Below, in pieces: positions 6,103-6,458 of a DNA stretch of 6,458 bases. The DNA comes from Actinomycetota bacterium (GTDB taxonomy: Bacteria; Actinomycetota; Thermoleophilia; Solirubrobacterales; Solirubrobacteraceae), in contig WLNV01000091.1 of NCBI GenBank assembly GCA_009699615.1, positions 1 through 6,458 on the forward strand, written 5' to 3'. Each line of letters starts with the position of its first letter. The stretch's first letter is position 1. The notes beneath the pieces are model-generated. The model searched no databases. It was not told the DNA's origin and was given only the letters and a program-made list of their open reading frames with translations. The position numbers and the translations under genes are program-made.

Positions 6103-6122
6103 CGAGCGTTCGCGGTCTGTGT

Positions 6123-6140
6123 GCGGTCGGCTGCGACCGC
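6123..6140 (-). terminator. Hairpin immediately after the recR stop
   Basis: GCGGTCG (6123-6129) pairs perfectly with CGACCGC (6134-6140) around a 4-nt loop. On the minus strand the stem starts at the base after the recR stop codon (6143-6141). No T-run follows. It may be a U-less terminator or attenuator separating recR from lysC, or a structure stabilising the recR mRNA 3' end. Confidence 0.4.
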
Positions 6141-6458
6141 TCAGACGGCGCGGCGGCCCATCATCGCGCGGCCCAGCGTCACTTCGTCGGCGTACTCGAG
6201 GTCCGCTCCGACCGGCAGCCCGGAGGCAAGCCGCGTTACTGCGACGTCCGGGGCGCGCTCGTGAACGCCGCGCGCTATCTGCAATGCCGTCGCCTCACCG
6301 GTCGTCGTCGGGTTGGTCGCCAGCACGATCTCGGCGATCTTTGGATCGGCGCTCTCGATTCGTGCGTAAAGCTCAGCGATCTTCAAATCGTCGGCATCGA
6401 TCCCGTCGATCGGCGACAGCGCGCCTCCGAGCACGTGGTAGGTGCCACGGAACTCGTG
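6141..6458 (-). CDS. recR: Recombination protein RecR, C-terminal part (cut by window edge)
   Basis: The frame is open to the right edge, giving the last 105 residues; E. coli RecR is 201 aa, so about half is outside the window. RecR acts with RecO/RecF to load RecA at gapped DNA during recombinational repair. The visible part is most of the Toprim domain and the C-terminal tail. A LGGALSPIDG segment (10-19 of the fragment) corresponds to the LMGHLSPLDG of E. coli, ATNPTTTGEATA is the conserved Toprim core, and SGLPVGADLEYADEVTL followed by GRR is the family C-terminus. A GTG at 6434 is an internal valine, not the start. The N-terminal helix-hairpin-helix and zinc motif would lie upstream. 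Adjacency to lysC-asd is typical of actinobacteria. Confidence 0.92.
   Translation of the reverse strand, partial: HEFRGTYHVLGGALSPIDGIDADDLKIAELYARIESADPKIAEIVLATNPTTTGEATALQIARGVHERAPDVAVTRLASGLPVGADLEYADEVTLGRAMMGRRAV

Noticed and set aside
6141..6434. RecR start at the GTG at 6434
   Set aside because: The frame continues to the window edge with conserved RecR residues before it, so GTG encodes an internal valine and the gene is simply cut by the window.

Overview
The window looks like ordinary chromosomal DNA from a GC-rich (low-to-mid 60s % by eye) actinobacterium, possibly a deep-branching one such as Thermoleophilia. The order recR - aspartate kinase - aspartate-semialdehyde dehydrogenase is the classic actinobacterial arrangement, and the kinase most resembles the Corynebacterium/Mycobacterium alpha2beta2 type. 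The taxonomic placement is inference: no rRNA or other marker gene is present.

Left half (22-3794, + strand): a compact three-gene operon encodes a non-classical succinate dehydrogenase/fumarate reductase. SdhA is a flavoprotein with the covalent-FAD histidine and all catalytic residues. SdhB is an iron-sulfur subunit with a [2Fe-2S] domain, eight cysteines arranged for two [4Fe-4S] clusters, and a long C-terminal extension. The third gene is not a cytochrome b anchor but a soluble HdrB-like protein with two complete CCG cysteine motifs (the 'SdhE' subunit of class E enzymes). Gaps are 22 and 16 nt, and each start has a Shine-Dalgarno-like sequence. No transmembrane anchor gene follows, because the operon meets the convergent asd gene after 6 nt. 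Electrons should run from succinate to FAD, through the SdhB clusters, to the CCG subunit and then to a quinone or another acceptor, or in reverse.

Right half (3801-6458, - strand): reading right to left, the C-terminal half of recR (cut by the window edge), lysC and asd. LysC and Asd catalyse the first two steps of the aspartate pathway to lysine, threonine, methionine and diaminopimelate. Their genes overlap in an ATGA. lysC appears to contain an internal translation start with its own Shine-Dalgarno sequence, producing a separate regulatory beta subunit, and its own start looks leaderless.

Regulatory sequence is sparse: a hairpin spanning the stop codons of the convergent operons, a hairpin directly after the recR stop, and a weak -10 element upstream of lysC. 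I saw no mobile element, CRISPR array, tRNA, rRNA or long direct repeat. The most interesting part is the anchor-less, CCG-type complex II, a recognised but little-studied family rather than a wholly new system. Details of interest are Ala at a flavin-site position that is Gln or Glu in the E. coli enzymes, the HdrC-like tail of SdhB, and altered feedback-site residues in LysC.
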